NCBI RefSeq assembly: GCF_000003815.2
Contig: NC_049991.1
Span: forward strand, 11,625,802-11,689,801
Source of the DNA: Branchiostoma floridae
Lineage: Eukaryota > Chordata > Leptocardii > Amphioxiformes > Branchiostomatidae
Length of the DNA: 64,000 bases
Reading direction: 5' to 3'
Positions 10,701-24,027 of this stretch are shown in pieces. Position 1 is the stretch's first letter. Each line of letters starts with the position of its first letter. The notes beneath the pieces are model-generated. The model was given only the letters and a program-made list of their open reading frames with translations, had not been told where the DNA came from and did not search any database. A program made the position numbers and the translations under genes.

Positions 10701-13022
10701 ATGGAGGATGGATCTTTCGGAAAGAAAAAGAAGTAAATATTGTCTAACCATGTTCCTTTTTTCTGATTTAATGATGATGATGTAGCGTTATCGTCATTAT
10801 GTTGGCACTCACGATGGCAAGCCAGATTCGAATTCGGATTCAAAAGTCGTTTTTCACCGCAATCCTAAAGTTAGTTCGAAGGATAAACTAATTTGAAAGC
10901 CAATCTATCTAGTTTGAGGTATTGGGTGAGACCGGTGGTCCCATGATTGATGAGCGTCAGACTTTGAGTGTGCAGAATTTATTTACAGGGGTTCCGGTCA
11001 GATCGGGCGTACAGGGGTCAAGACATATTACCTCACAAGCTAGCAATTAGCGATAGCCTTGTGGCCGCCTGGCCATAAATAAAACAAAAAACTAGAATAG
11101 CACTTAACGGTAATTGGGGCGTGGAAGATGTAACCATTAGTGCTGTGCCTCATCGATATGCCACGCTACCACATTGTAAATGACGGGGTGGTGCCTGAAG
11201 GAACCCTGGGGAATTTGCTTATCGCGTTTTTATTGGTCTTTCTAACGGTAGATCATATTCAATCATTCAATCTATACTGATTGAGATAAAATTCGCCGTC
11301 AGCGTATGGTTACATAAATGCGTAGTGAAAAACATTCACGTTTTTATCTAGCCAGAATCCCAGCTGAAACTTTTGTTCCCATTTGGGTTATGATATGTGC
11401 TGATCCTATACTCTTCTGCATTACTTTACTGCAGATGCCTGTGAAATATCTTCTCATGCTCATGATGATAGGTTCCATTGCGTCCCAAGAGACTCATATA
11501 ATGGCATATTTTCCACACAGTGCCATCCTAATGGTACTCATTGATTCTCTGCAGTCTGGCTTGCAAGACAAATGATCTGTACTTTACTGCAGGGATTGTA
11601 TTTCATGTTTCTTTGAATTTTTGTACCACACGCTATGATGGGCTGTTAGGGGCTTGTTCTATATCTCGACGGAAAGTGAAGAAAAACTCTTCAAGGAAGA
11701 AAAAAATTCGTAGTTAACTTTACTTTCGTGACACCGTGCGTCTAGCTCCCATCCGCGAGTAACTTACCATGTTGGTAAACTGCTGAATGAAAATGTTCAG
11801 AACCAAGGAGTAACGTAACGAATTATTGGACGTTTCGATGATCATATGATCGTCTGTCGATTTCTACAGGCCGCAATGGCGTGTGGAACTGCATTATGTA
11901 CTTTTTCATACGATGTTATATATTATTCCTACACGTTATAGTTTATCATAATTGCTAAATTTATTATGCTTACTCTGTTATATGTGGAAGTATGATAAGG
12001 CTAAGATCATTGAAACTTGACTAACTTGACTGCAGTGATTGTCATTGTCTTTGTATCTCATAGCAAATAAACAAAGTGCGAATGTTCAAAGTACAGACGT
12101 CCTTCATACACTGCCCAGGCTCTTATAACACCCGTGGTTGTAGGCAAATACCTTCTATGGGCAACTGCATGACAATAAATAATGGAATTATGACAACTCA
12201 GTTCCAATCTGACCTTCACACTACCGAGAACCAGTTCCATTGACATCAATATTGCTTGGCAGTAAATCAGTCATCACAAGGTTACAGGCCGAAATGACGG
12301 ATAGAATTTTCATGATCAATCAAAAATAGCTATTCTAGTGGAATGGGATTGGGATACCAATTGTGCAAGGGTCGCTGAGTCACTAGGACAGTCTGGGCAT
12401 AGAATTGCAAAACAACTAGAGTCACTGTCATAAGCCGTAGATCATGTGGAGCAAAGCTATTTGGAATGCATGTTGAACCTACTGATCAGACAGGTCAATC
12501 CCATGATCTTTGAAACGCCGTAAATGGAATTCTTCTATCATTAGTTCGATAGATGTCTTTTGGAATAGCTGTCGATACATATCATTGCTGAAAATGCACG
12601 TTGACATGTACGTATACACTGCACAGTACAGTTCATGAAGGATATCCGAAAGCCAGTTAGTGTATACACGTATGATAGTCTTTAAACAAACTACAGTGTG
12701 TATGATATTGCATGGTCGCTTTTGTTCTATACGACACTAACAAAACAGATCCATATTTTCAAACTAATGCCCAAAAGCTAACTGAAGAAAACACGTAATT
12801 CGACAAGATTAAAAAATGATAAAAAGTAGTTTCTTTATTACCTGCAGCTCCCCCTGGATGTCCACCTGCACCTGGGGCCCCAGAACTTCCGGAGAAAAAG
12901 TGGAGCGGGACAAGTATGCAGAGAAGCGTCCAACAAGTCCTGACAAGCTTCCTCTTTGAACCACCAGACATCTTCACGGTAACCGTCCGCCTCCGAGTCT
13001 TTCCCGGTGTGGTCTCAGCCAT
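4599..13022 (-). CDS. Gene A: 5' part of a second nAChR-like subunit (partial)
   Basis: Minus-strand gene seen as two exons: 12842-13022 (start and signal peptide) and 4599-4723 (N-terminal helix and beta1). The first ends in phase 1 and the second starts in phase 1. The join gives a glycine codon (G plus GT), then LFSILFHSYKKALRPVS. The exon 2 donor is ATG followed by GTGAGT, phase 0, exactly as in gene B. No 45-bp or 110-bp exon was found between 1 and 4598, so the rest should lie left of the window. The intron of about 8.1 kb contains a hAT MITE and a LINE fragment. Whether the subunit is alpha or non-alpha cannot be judged because loop C is not in view. Confidence 0.8.
5238..5659. mobile_element. 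hAT-type MITE, 422 bp, with exact 8-bp target duplication
   Basis: Terminal inverted repeats TAGGGCTGGGTATCGG (left) and CCGGTACCCAGCCCTA (right) are bounded on both sides by AACTGGCC (5230-5237 and 5660-5667). An 8-bp duplication and this terminal sequence are hAT hallmarks. The interior has no coding frame of note and is built from GGTCC/GGACC-like short inverted motifs. It lies just upstream of gene A exon 2, in intron 1. Confidence 0.88.
5862..5920 (+). repeat. Two-copy direct repeat, 31-bp period
   Basis: TTTGGAGCTAGAATAGGACT followed by ACTCCCAG occurs twice, at 5862 and 5893. Looks like a recent local duplication. Confidence 0.7.
7935..8640 (+). mobile_element. LINE 3' fragment (non-LTR retrotransposon, post-RT region)
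   Basis: An open frame of 194 codons (7935-8519) has the C-terminal domain that follows the reverse transcriptase in many invertebrate LINEs: a WHSSIQNNSKLSIYSTLK-type segment, RAITKIRICSHKLNIEAGRY, then a zinc-binding CPFC...HFVMDC pattern (C-x2-C-x8-H-x4-C) followed by a tyrosine. The frame ends with a stop, and a tail with TCAATAAAGATTGTTGTG lies near 8615-8632. The RT domain is absent, so this is a 5'-truncated, non-autonomous copy. It lies in gene A intron 1, opposite in strand to the gene. Confidence 0.8.
8650..12841. other. Gene A intron 1 (part), mostly unique sequence
   Basis: Apart from the candidate exon at 9341-9596 nothing was recognised. Open frames at 10198-10434 and 11318-11575 lack splice sites or motifs. 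Confidence 0.4.
9341..9596 (-). CDS. Unrecognised candidate terminal exon inside gene A intron 1
   Basis: Minus-strand acceptor CGTATTTCTCACAG, then an 84-codon open frame to TAA, richer in GC than its surroundings and with a protein-like composition (for example LSADLYIITPPELGR and LRMMRKYKGKLTSLSE). Incoming phase 2. No family recognised. It could be the last exon of a nested gene, an alternative exon, or a mobile-element relic. Confidence 0.25.
12842..13022 (-). CDS. Gene A exon 1: start codon and signal peptide
   Basis: ATG in a strong context (CACCATGG). A basic leader of about 25 residues contains a second in-frame Met (residue 18, MSGGSKRKLVR), followed by a hydrophobic core (CWTLLCILVPLHFF) and a Gly/Pro/Ala-rich stretch. 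It ends GCA G before the donor GTAATA, phase 1. The second Met would give a more usual signal peptide. Linkage to the exon at 4599 rests on strand, phase and role. Confidence 0.65.
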
Positions 13023-14800
13023 GGTGCGTCACATCTCAGGTAGTTGTGTACCGACGTCAGTAAGATCGAGCACTAGACGAGGATCTGCAGGAAATATTAG
13101 TTGAGAAAGTGCGTAAAGCGATTCCTCACGATGCTTACGTATAGATCTAACTTTGAGCCCATAGCATTGCTTCTAAAGACGACGGAGATGGGTTGTTACA
13201 ATACTGACATGGCGAGCAGTAGCGCGGCGGTGCATGGTAAACATTTCACTGGAGTTTACATCGTATTCAGAATATACCTATTATACCGTAGGGACCTACA
13301 CGATCCAGTGGGTGTACTTACTACGGTTGGTATCTCTCCTTCACACGTCAATAAGTTTACATCATGTTCGAATAGAAATTACACGGAGTAAACAAGAATG
13401 TCAAAAGCCTGCTCCTCGACAATGATAAATAGCACACATAGACAGATGTGATGAATGTTCTATGCAAACTGTGATGACAAAAATAAACTGGAGTCGTAGA
13501 AAGCTACCAATTACATCCACATCCAATATTCCATTCGGGACTTCTCGGAGCCTACACTAGCAGAAATAATGTTTTTCACTTAACGCCGTCTAAAACTATA
13601 TGTCTTTTCTCTGATATATGCATAGGCACGTTTCTCCGAAGCCTGTGGGCTCTTTCCTCACGCTTATGACTAAGGAGATTATATATCCAAGCTGCAAGCA
13701 GAATTTGTTCTGAAAGTTCCTACATAATTATATGGATGTATGCTACGAACTGAGAAATACACCGGGAGAATTGACCTGTATATGTAAAAAGTCAAGAACG
13801 CAATTTTATAACTTTATCAGTGTAGATGGAGTAGGATATGTGGATACATTACTTCTGCTCCACAGTTTAACCTCAACACGCCTGCAATTTGAATTTTGTT
13901 ATCAGGAGCCAGGTGTTCCGTGTGCTTCAACCTATCAAATAGACATTACATCGTCAGTGTCGGTACTAGATATTCGAGTCATGTACCCGAGGTGAATTAT
14001 ATGACACGCGTGGCAACTATAGCTACAGGCACCACTAACTACCATCGACTTTTCAATGATAGGAGTATGAGCTAGACAGGACGCTCAACGCTGTGGACAA
14101 ATCATTTTGCGAACGTCGAACATAGAATGTTAAACATTGCGTGAATCCAGGGTAGCATACCATTGCACATGTCTGTGAAGATTTGCTGGCCCAGTAAACC
14201 AGGGACCTCGGCAAGTACCACACATGAATAAGTCAGCATGTTGGCACAGGCGATCGACCAACGTATCAGAAGTGACGGCTGTGTAGTCGTGATATAGGGC
14301 AGGTGCATACATAAATGCTCATTCAGGTGATGATACAATCGGAAAATAAACTTTTAGGTCCGTAGTCATTTATATTAAAAAAAGAACACACTCAGGAAAA
14401 CCACACATTTGATATATTTCTGTTCTTTAAACATCGAATCAACTACACGTAGAACCATTACACACGTATCAAGCAATAAATAGTGCTGTTTATACAGTTA
14501 GCTTGAGGGGTCTACACTACAGCTTTTCAAAGTTTATCAATTCTACATTGATATGGATGGGATTGGCAAGCGTGTATGTCAAAAGTCAAAGACCAGAAGT
14601 TAAGATTGATTTGCAGCTGCGTGACGTACTCCTCAACACCATCCATATGACATGTACATACGAGGTGCAAGTAACAGGTCACGGTCAGCGTAGTCCGTTT
14701 GCATTTAGCCTTGTGGGGTGCTCACGGGCTTTTGTATTACCAGTTCAAATAATGGAAACCTTACACCACATAGGCATGGAGGACAAATATGCCCAGAAGT

Positions 14801-15361
14801 TAAGGTCCCTTCACACGAGAGCAAGAATAAGCCGGAATACCGTCAGAATGAAGAATCTTTTCTATTCTTGGGAATTCGTAGTGTATTTTAGAAATTCTCC
14901 CCGCATTCCAGTTATCTGTGCCCTTTCTTTTGGCTGGCCCGAAAGTTAAAAACTTTCGAGGTGCATTTAAATTTGAGAAATATTGAACGGCATTCAAAGT
15001 GTATTCTAAGTGTATTTTAACTATTCTAACTGCAGTATGACCGCCTTCTACGGTATTCCAACATTATTCGAAACTTTCTTATCTCATTCGATTGAGAACC
15101 GAAACGGCAAACCACTTCGAATCCTGCCAGAATGTGGCCAAAAGAATATATGGAACGCTGTGAGAATTTCTAGAATACACTACGAATTCCCAGGAATAGA
15201 AAAGAATTTTCATTCTGACGGCAATTTGGCTCATTCCTTCTCGTGTGAAGGGGGATATTAGGTCCATTTGGAATATCCACCTGAATGTGGCACGGATTTT
15301 GCAAATACTTCATTTCGGCTGGTTCTGCTTAATTTCTTAATTTCAGTGTGAAGGCCCTATT
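14801..15361. mobile_element. Foldback MITE family 1, full copy (C)
   Basis: Starts TAAGGTCCCTTCACACGAGA and ends TTCAGTGTGAAGGCCCTA. Inside, 14819-14897 and 15161-15240 are long imperfect inverted repeats (TTTTCTATTC.TGGGAATTCG against CGAATTCCCAGGAATAGAAAA). Related copies are at 472 and 2538. Short open frames crossing it are not genes. Confidence 0.75.
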
Positions 15362-18278
15362 AGGGATAGAAGCATCGGGAAACACTTCACATTCCACATA
15401 TTCATTGATTCTCCGTGCTCTATTTAATTGCAGTACCCGGAGCACGAAACAATGCTGGATTTCTCATGAATATGTCTAACGATAGGTCAAACATACGACA
15501 CGTCGATCCCCAGACGCGGGGATTTGGCAAAGATGTCGGCTCATTATAACAGACAGTCTGAATTACAGATGCCTGTCCTGGACTGAACTTTTATTACAAG
15601 TTTTAGGCTGCGTTTAAAACATGTTGTCTCCCCTAAGAACCATCTCTTGACAAAAGCAATTCCAATTACTGCGACAATTCATCTATCATGAATGCTTCAT
15701 TGTGGTCGTTTATTGCGATGGGCCGAAACACTTCACTGTCATGTGCACACAAAACATGGCAGGTTTCCAAACAATGGGGCTTTGTGTGGCTCAATCTAAC
15801 AACTTCAACTGACTCTAAATGAACGCTATTTATCACTGTCTATGTGTCTTATTCTAAACCCCATAAAAGTAAGACCAGTTGTCAATGTAGATTGTTTGAC
15901 TTTTTTTAAGTGGCATAGGTCACAAAGCACCTCATCCTTCTATGGTTGGTAGCAGTTAGCTGTGCGCAGTAAGAAAAGGTAACGGAGCCAAAATGATATT
16001 GACATGATTCATGGCCATGTAGTCGACCTCATGCACTCCAAGCGAGTGAGAGATTTTTTTGAAATGATCTCAGAATTTCCTGAATATATGACGGTAACTA
16101 TTCAATGACCTTCTGCTTTCAACTAGATTCCAGGTTACTTGTTGGCTCAAGTATCACACACACAAATGAATAAAAACTCTCGTTTTGACCTATTGCTGGC
16201 CTGTACTTCAGCAGTGCGAAAGCGGAATCATCTACCAAAGACTTTGTCGTATATTGCATGTAGCCATTATGCAGATCTGTCTTTCTACGAAGTTTTCCTT
16301 CAAGATATCAAATAGGTCCTGATGGGGTACATTTTTTACTCAAGTGTTGATTATGCAGCATTGCTGCCATTCCCGTGTGCTTCCAGATCGATTCCGGTCA
16401 TGAACTTGATTATTAAGAGGAAGTATAATAAACGAAGGATTTACTCTACTTAAGTGATTACAAAAGTACTATTCATTTGAAGATTGGTGAGAAATGACTA
16501 CTGATAACCAGTTCACGTTGAAGAGCGTCTCAACAAAAGACTTATTCAGGCATCCAGTTTTGAGAAGGCGATCAGAAGATCACCATACAGAGCGTTGATA
16601 TGCGCTATGCACGGTCAGAGCACTAATATGCTGAAGCCAATTTTCATCTTGGCATGGGGCCATCTCGTCATTTGCAGGCAGACTGCATTATCCCCAGTGT
16701 TCCAAATGGACCATAAATGCCCCGTGGGTTAATCAAGACTTGTCGACATGATATTGACATTTGATGTCAGGAGAAAGGTTGTGGCAGTAGGTACTGTGTG
16801 CCGGCTGGCTGACCTCCTTTTTCTTCTCGGAATGAAGTATCCGCTGTGGACCTTGAAAGTAATCAAGGTCCAATCAGAAGTCTGTACCTGCTTAAGCTCT
16901 AGAAGTCAGTAGACTAAACATCACTGCATTGTGATGTGGCCGTAAGACAGCCTTTAAAGTTCCATTGGTGGATAATAAGATGGATAATTTGGCATTTCGG
17001 AGTCGGCTTGAGGAACTAACGTCCACGTTGGCTGATGGATCAATAACTGATGGTGGTAAAATATTCTCGGACAAGGGGAAGGTCGAGAAGTTGTTCTGGC
17101 CGTGCATAAGTCAGTGCTAGGTCAGTGACACCCGTATCTGTTCATGATGAAGCCAGAGTTTTGGCGCTGCCAGATATTTGCTCCAACACCTAATAGGGAC
17201 ATTTATCAAGACTTCGTAGGGCTATTGAAAAAGTGGCTTTAGGGAACAGTGACCCGATAACCCGGTGAAGTTAAAACAGTTACCCTAACCCTTAAATGGC
17301 CACAGACGCTTACTACCCCACGGAGCAAAAGTTTGAGGAGCAGACAATTGGCGCAACTGTGGTTTATGTTTAAATTTGTATCGGGTTGCGTTTGTGCTAG
17401 TTGTTGGCTGTCTATTTCTTTCATGTATGTTTTGATTGAAATGCAATTAAAAAAGATTAGAAAATTGGCGCAACACCTTTGAGTTATGAGAAACCAGACT
17501 ACGGGTTGTCAACTCTCCCTAAGATGTGTAAACGTTTCTCTGATGTGCATTCTCTCACTAGCGCATCAATCAGAATGCTTTCAATTATACCAACCTATCT
17601 GTCAATACGCGTTTGTCACTTTCAACTACCTCTGCTTTAGACTGCCACACTGTCAACAAACAGGCTCATTATTTTATATTATGTTGGAATCCCCATTCTT
17701 TCAAATAGAAGTAAACTAAGTCTATAACCCAAGCATATATCGTGTGGAAGTGACTCCTCTGGATCTACTGCAGCAGCTTTTGCCACCAACGCTGAGGATC
17801 AAGGAACGTCACTTCATCAACCCCCTTGCATCAGGATCCTGCACACGTGAATCACTTGGATGGCTGGTTTTTGCAGGAAATTTATGTACTGAAGTGTTGG
17901 TAAAGTAAATTAAGATGTGGAATGATGAATTCATTCTAGTCGTTATCCTTCACGGAACTACAAACATGCACTGCGGTCAGTCAGGCAGAGAACTGTCTGC
18001 ACTTAAGCCCAGTAACCACCGTTCGTATTCTGTCTGGATTTCGTGTGGCCCTACATCAGGCGTTTGAACAACAGCATGTGATATATTATATCAGTAACTG
18101 TATCGGTAGGAAACGCACCGCACTTGTCTGGTAGTTAGTGATCGAGGGTTAAGGCACTGGTAAGTGCTCTCTGATATGGCGTTAGCTAGGTAAATGATGC
18201 CGGCGATGAGTGCATTACATGTTGCCTTTGTCCAACAAAATGCAATGAGGCCATCATGTGGCCTGCACTTAGCGTCGC

Positions 18279-18902
18279 TTAGGCCCCCACTCCACTAGAT
18301 GGTGATCGCACTGCAATCTCGCTGAGATTTAAACTGGATCATGCAAAATGTATACATATAAAAGTATGGCAGAAAAGACAACAACAAACTTTCGATTTTT
18401 ATGTATAAATTTCGCTGAGTGATTTGTCACATTTTAGGCCCGAGCGCGATCGTACGTAGCGTGGTCGCCATGGGGGTGTAACATGTAACTGATGACAAAC
18501 TGTGATGAGCCCGGAATATGCCCTGCAATTAGCGTCGCTGAGGAGCCNNNNNNNNNNNNNNNNNNNNNNNNNNNNNNNNNNNNNNNNNNNNNNNNNNNNN
18601 NNNNNNNNNNNNNNNNNNNNNNNNNNNNNNNNNNNNNNNNNNNNNNNTGTGTCGCTTTGTCTTAAGAGACGGTTACCGCTTTCTATGACACTCCCATTCC
18701 ATTAGGCCGGAGGCAACCTCGATGTGATAGAGCGATTTGACAGAGCCTTCGACGAATTTTACAGACAATAAAAGGAACAAATCTTACTACGCCTTTTACG
18801 TTTATTATATGATATTTCAATTCTTCAAGGGATACACAAATCCAACCTAATTCTCAGCAAGGTCGCAGTACGATCGCCGTCTGGTAGAATGGGGACCTAA
18901 GG
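18279..18902. repeat. Inverted-repeat element interrupted by an assembly gap
   Basis: Left end TTAGGCCCCCACTCCACTAG and right end (reversed) TTAGGTCCCCATTCTACCAG, each followed by a GATCGNACTGC motif, bracket the segment. The left half alone also has an inverted match near 18437-18482. Similar internal text (CTGGATCATGCAAAATGTA) appears at 61081-61110, and GGTCGCAG..GATCGCCG appears at 37978 and 55731. The true length is unknown because of the gap. Confidence 0.5.
18548..18647. other. Assembly gap (100 N)
   Basis: Exactly 100 N, the usual placeholder for a gap of unknown size. The sequence just before it (GCAATTAGCGTCGCTGAGG) repeats that at 18264-18283 (GCACTTAGCGTCGCTTAGG), so an unresolved tandem or nested repeat is the likely cause. 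Confidence 0.9.
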
Positions 18903-19350
18903 TACGATAATTGAAGATTTTTGCGAAACATATTTGTCAGAAAGTAAAATCTTATGTAAACATAGTACAGGAGTTCTAGATCTTCAAATATCCAACCGTT
19001 TTCGTCAATTGCCAATTGTACTTTGTTTCAACCTTGCAATGTTGCGTTTTCCAACGATGTTTTAATCAAAACATGCATTTTAGGTACCCTCCCACTAGCT
19101 GAATTAGGCAAGAAGATACAATTACGACATGTACACAGCGAAGTTTTATGTATGCATCTTACTGAGTAATATCATTTAGAAGTAATTTACTAGTAACAGA
19201 AATTCGCTCATCACACAATCACATTAGGGAAATGCTTGGGACGGAACGGGACATATTGATATGCAAGTGATGAATTTATAAATCCGATTGATGAGAAGAT
19301 GATCACATTAGCAACTTGATTGACTTTTACACTTATGCACAGTTTGTGTG

Positions 19351-19560
19351 GGATGCCCCTATAACTCAACTGGTAGCAGCCTCATATGTGCATAGATGAG
19401 CTCCTGGTTCCTCTCAATTAGTTGATGGCCAGAGGTCCCCGGTTCTGAACTGGGGAGGGCATCTCGGTTTGGGCTGCACACGTCATTCGGAGGTGTTCGA
19501 AGAGGTGCCATAAGGAGAAAAGCTAACAAAATATACCCTGCTACTGAAACAACAAGGAAA
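19351..19560 (+). repeat. tRNA-derived SINE-like repeat, copy 1
   Basis: Starts GGGATGCCCCTATAACTCAA with an A-box-like segment (ACTCAACTGGTAG) and a B-box-like segment (CCGGTTCTGAACTGGGG). A conserved body (GGCATCTCGGTTTGGGCTGC) and tail (ATACCCTGCTACTGAAAC) follow. The same order recurs at 28545 (+) and 24028 (-). The minus-strand open frame across it is an artefact. Confidence 0.65.
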
Positions 19561-22500
19561 CGTGCGGCATATGATCCAACAGGTAGACACGACATAGTAA
19601 GGACACAGGATTCCGACCAGTGCTGAATAATTAATTTCGGGTCAAGAGAACGGTATATAATGCAAAGAACATAAAATGGATTCTGGAAGTAACATTGGTG
19701 CGGCGTCATATGACGGATCACTATACACAAGGGGATAATGTAAACAAGATGAAGACAAGTTTTGAGAACAGACTGTCCAAGGCAAGACAATTAGAAATCA
19801 GCAATTGTCACTGTCGTATCTTTACAGGCACGTTTGCTAACGTCAAACCAAGAGGTTCATATTCATTTTCTTTGTTGTGTTGTGTTTCGCGACGTTGTGT
19901 AGAATTGCAAGCAATTGTCAAGCATCAGTACTTCAATACAATAGGGCGAACATTCCATAGTCAGACACTTCTTGACCTTTCATGTTGATCGATAAATCAT
20001 TATACATCTGTCGATCGTTCCAAAGGCACCCTAGCTACTGGCTCGGTAATTGTACGGTCCAACCAGAAGGACCAGGAGCTCCGAGTAAAAACTGTAGCCG
20101 ATGCCATCAATCAAATCAGTGCCAGGAATTACCATGCACTTGTGGGAAGCAGAACAGCTCTCTTTCTTGCAGCTGTAATTTTACTGGCACATTGTTTATC
20201 CTACCTGCCATTTAAAAATCCCTTATGTTGGCAATTGAGGGTAAATTGCACTTTGGCAACGGTCGTTTGTGCTGTAAAAGTATTGCAGTTAAATCTCAGC
20301 AGATCTGAGAGTCCACTAACGCCTACAGGCAAATCTCAGCACACGGCTTTTGTACCAGATATCTCCCAGTACCCATTAAGGATCTGTCGCAAAGAAGTGG
20401 AAATGTACTTTCTGATCACTGTCAGGCATGTCGGAAATCTTCTGACTGTCGTACCTGCTGTGCAGATTGCAACGAAGCGGGTCACTCACAAATGAAACAG
20501 CCATAAGCGGCAATCGTGGACTTGGGTAGATAAGCTTTTGGCTCCATGCCACTTTATCAACTACAGCAACATTGTCACCATTAACCAGACAACGGACTTG
20601 AAGCGATATATTGGGAATATCTATCACGTTGCATATCTACGGTAAACATCAGTTAAAACAGATGTCTATTGTTCTGGTAAGAGACTCTCAAATCGACACG
20701 ACGATCCCTCAAACACGTAGCGTCCGTGAAGAAAGATGTTCTTTACATCACCAAGCGATCCTGAATCTAATTCTCTCTATAGAAAACCAGATAAGGATAT
20801 TGAGTGTAACCGCCCGTTTAATGAAAAGCCCAGTCATATAGCATATAGCTAACGAGACCATAACGGGTTTAAGGAATACGACATGCACAGTTCTCACACG
20901 TACCATTACGGCTTTGGAATCCTGTTTGTTACAAGTAAATCTTGTAATAGTAGCAATTACATTCCGCTAATACGCTTCGGTGCCACTGCTTTAGTGACTG
21001 TAGTATCCGAAGTTGTCAGTCCAACTATCTACTTGACAACACAGCTCATTCGTAAGGGAGTAATGCAAAAGAAGACATGTAAGCAAAAATGCGCTAACAA
21101 ACCTGAACGATGTGCTGGGACTCTGTGTGAGTTGACGAGGGAACGGCTGTCTGTGCAGATTGTGAGGAGTGGAACTCTGGTCCGCATCTCTTCTGAAGTG
21201 TTGCGGGGGAGGATGCTCGGACTCTAGCCCATCCTATTTGCTTGTCCCACCCACTGGGTTACAGTCACGTGGCCGCCTGATGAGGTGCACCGACTCACTA
21301 GCAGCAATAGGAGAAACGATATCGATATGTGGGAATGCAGACGGCCTGGGAGCTTAGGGGCAGATTATCACGTAACAACAGTACGTACCAGATGTCGAAG
21401 GTTTATCCCGAAAATACAATATCTCTCAACCATGACAAGTGAAATCTATCAAAACGATCAACTGAAGCCACAGTTAGACTTAAGGATATCTACATGGCTG
21501 ATACATCCTAGTAGCACCACAGAGTATTTCTAACGTTGATTTTTAGCCTAACGAATATTCCAGAGAAGATCACAGCCTACCATGGCCAATTATCGTGATG
21601 ACTTTGATAGACGGCCATCACAAAGGCAATGCCCTCCAACCAATATGGAAGTGAAAGGCGATTCAAGGTGTGCCAGTGTGTGTTGACACTTCAATGACAA
21701 GTCAACGAAACTGGTCATCATTCATGAAAGCGAGCATCAGTGACACGGTGCTTTAATTGTAGCGGATAATTTGCGGCCGATGAACGTAGCAAAGAATGCT
21801 CTTTACAATCATCTAGACCTTCTACCCACTCAAAGTGGCCACATTATACGTCTCTGATGTAGAATTACAAAATCAATACGGCTAGAATTGCTGTGGGACA
21901 AGGCAAGGTGACAAAATGACGGCAAACGGACAGTTTAGTAAATCGCTATCGCTGGTGACACAGTGATGCGGCTAGAGGGTTTCCTACATACACACAAAAA
22001 CCGTGACGATGTACTCCCTGGCACCGTAACGCAAGATAAGACCTTCAAACTGTTTTTGCAAAAAGGTGAATATTTACCTTCTCAGAATGTTAGGATGATT
22101 TTATGATAATTCATTACATATCACTAAGATGGAGGCCTGTCGAACCTCCGTCCTTTGATTTACATCATTCAACCGGATCCGCGGACTCCAGGAAGAATAC
22201 AGTGATATATCAGTACTAGTCCCTTATGGAGATCCAAATCAAACCAAACCAAATCAGAAGAATACGTTTTAGGTGCCATTTGTCTGTGTATTTGTGTCAG
22301 TGGACAACATAACTCGAGAAGCTGTGGATAGATGCTAATGATATTGGTAGGTGGGAAGGGATCGGAAAACGAAGGTCAAATTTGATAAAGGGGCTTCTAG
22401 CGATGACACCGCAGTGTTACTTCTGGTTTATATATTTTTCATAGTATACTAATGAATTACATTTTTATAGTAGTGTCAATGTGTAAAATAAAACAAGCTA

Positions 22501-24027
22501 AGAGGGGAATAACAAGCTTAAGATGATATAATAGTAAACTGTCAGCATATGGATTTACTTTGTTTCAGATGATATTCTACTGCTAGTACTGGGATGTTAA
22601 CTTCATTGACTTTCACGTCTCACGGTTTAAAGTCAGAGTGACGTAATACTTGACCAACTACCTTTCGTCTTTGGTCTTGCTGTCAGTTGCTACCATCATG
22701 TCGACTTGGTCCAACCTTGACTTTGCATGTAGAACAGAATGTCATTAGCCTTAATATCATAAGTGAACCGATAGGATTCTTTACTCATCTTGTGTAATAA
22801 GATATGTCGTAAGTATCAACTATACACGTAGGAATCTCACATTAACAGGGCCATCATACATGACCGCCCGCCTCCATGATGCCTGCCGCAAAGTCGTTAT
22901 AATCCATTGATTCATTAAATTCCAGTTCAATGACAATTTTCTACATCCATTGGCCTCTTCAGAACACCATGCAATGGCTGAATACAATATCAGGTGGTCT
23001 TTTTGTTCCATTTGACTGATCCTTTCTTCTGCCGAATGACTTTGAACTGTTGTGACTCCGTCTCATCTCAAAGCCGTAATATTCAAGTTCAGACTAGATT
23101 TGATCCATACAAATCGCTAACATTCCAACAGGAAAGCTATTGTCTAAGTCTACTAAATGCGAAGTTCCCATCAGAGAAACAGAACCCATCCTTTTGGCTT
23201 CGCTGATGTCAGAGGATAAGAAAACATCTATTGTATCACCGCAGGTATTTTACAATGCCCGTCGTATCTACATAAGGAAAGGACGACTAGTAAAACTTGC
23301 AATGCCAATGCAGATCCAGATGTACCCAGAAGACTACTCCAGACCATCTGCGCTGGAAGATTTGCTGTAAATCTCTTCCGACTATGATGTACCTGCGGCT
23401 TTTCGTTATGGCGCCGACGTGCGTCACTTTGTACTATATTCTCCGTGAGTTGGTTGTCTAGTCTGCAGGTCTCTTGTGACCGACACGGTGTATTTGCTGT
23501 GCAGTACAGGCGCTAAGTCTCTACACACGACCGTAGCACCCCGTCCATATGCGTTAGATAAAGTACAGGCGAACGCCAGGGAATTGCTTGCGCCATCCCG
23601 TCTCAATGTGTAATATCTCAGGTTTACGGCTGCATACACTGAAGCGTTGATTTATATTTCCTCCCCCACAAAGAAACTAAATCACCACATGGGATTCATG
23701 ATTAGACCATGACGTTGAAGACGACACTGCAGAGATAGTGCAAATCCTCGGAACCCCGCAGTGCTGCCGGAGTAATTGGACGGCGCCCTGACTGGTTAAA
23801 ATCCAGTGCGTCAACAATTCATGATACGCTTGGGAACGGATAGATACACACTATTTAGTTGCAATAAGCCAATATCGTCATGGCTGAACACCGTGTTACT
23901 TCTTCGTGACTCGAAGTTTCCTATGCAGTTAACATTTACGTTAGATGAGGTGGGGGAGATACACATTTTGTTGTTGATGTTCACCATGTAGTGCCTAGCA
24001 GAGGCACATAGAGTAGCAAGTTTCCTG

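Noticed and set aside
14503-14949. 148-codon plus-strand open frame
   Set aside because: Its second half runs into the foldback MITE at 14801; no conserved domain.
19359-19790. 143-codon minus-strand open frame
   Set aside because: It is antisense to the SINE-like copy at 19351 and has no protein-family signal.
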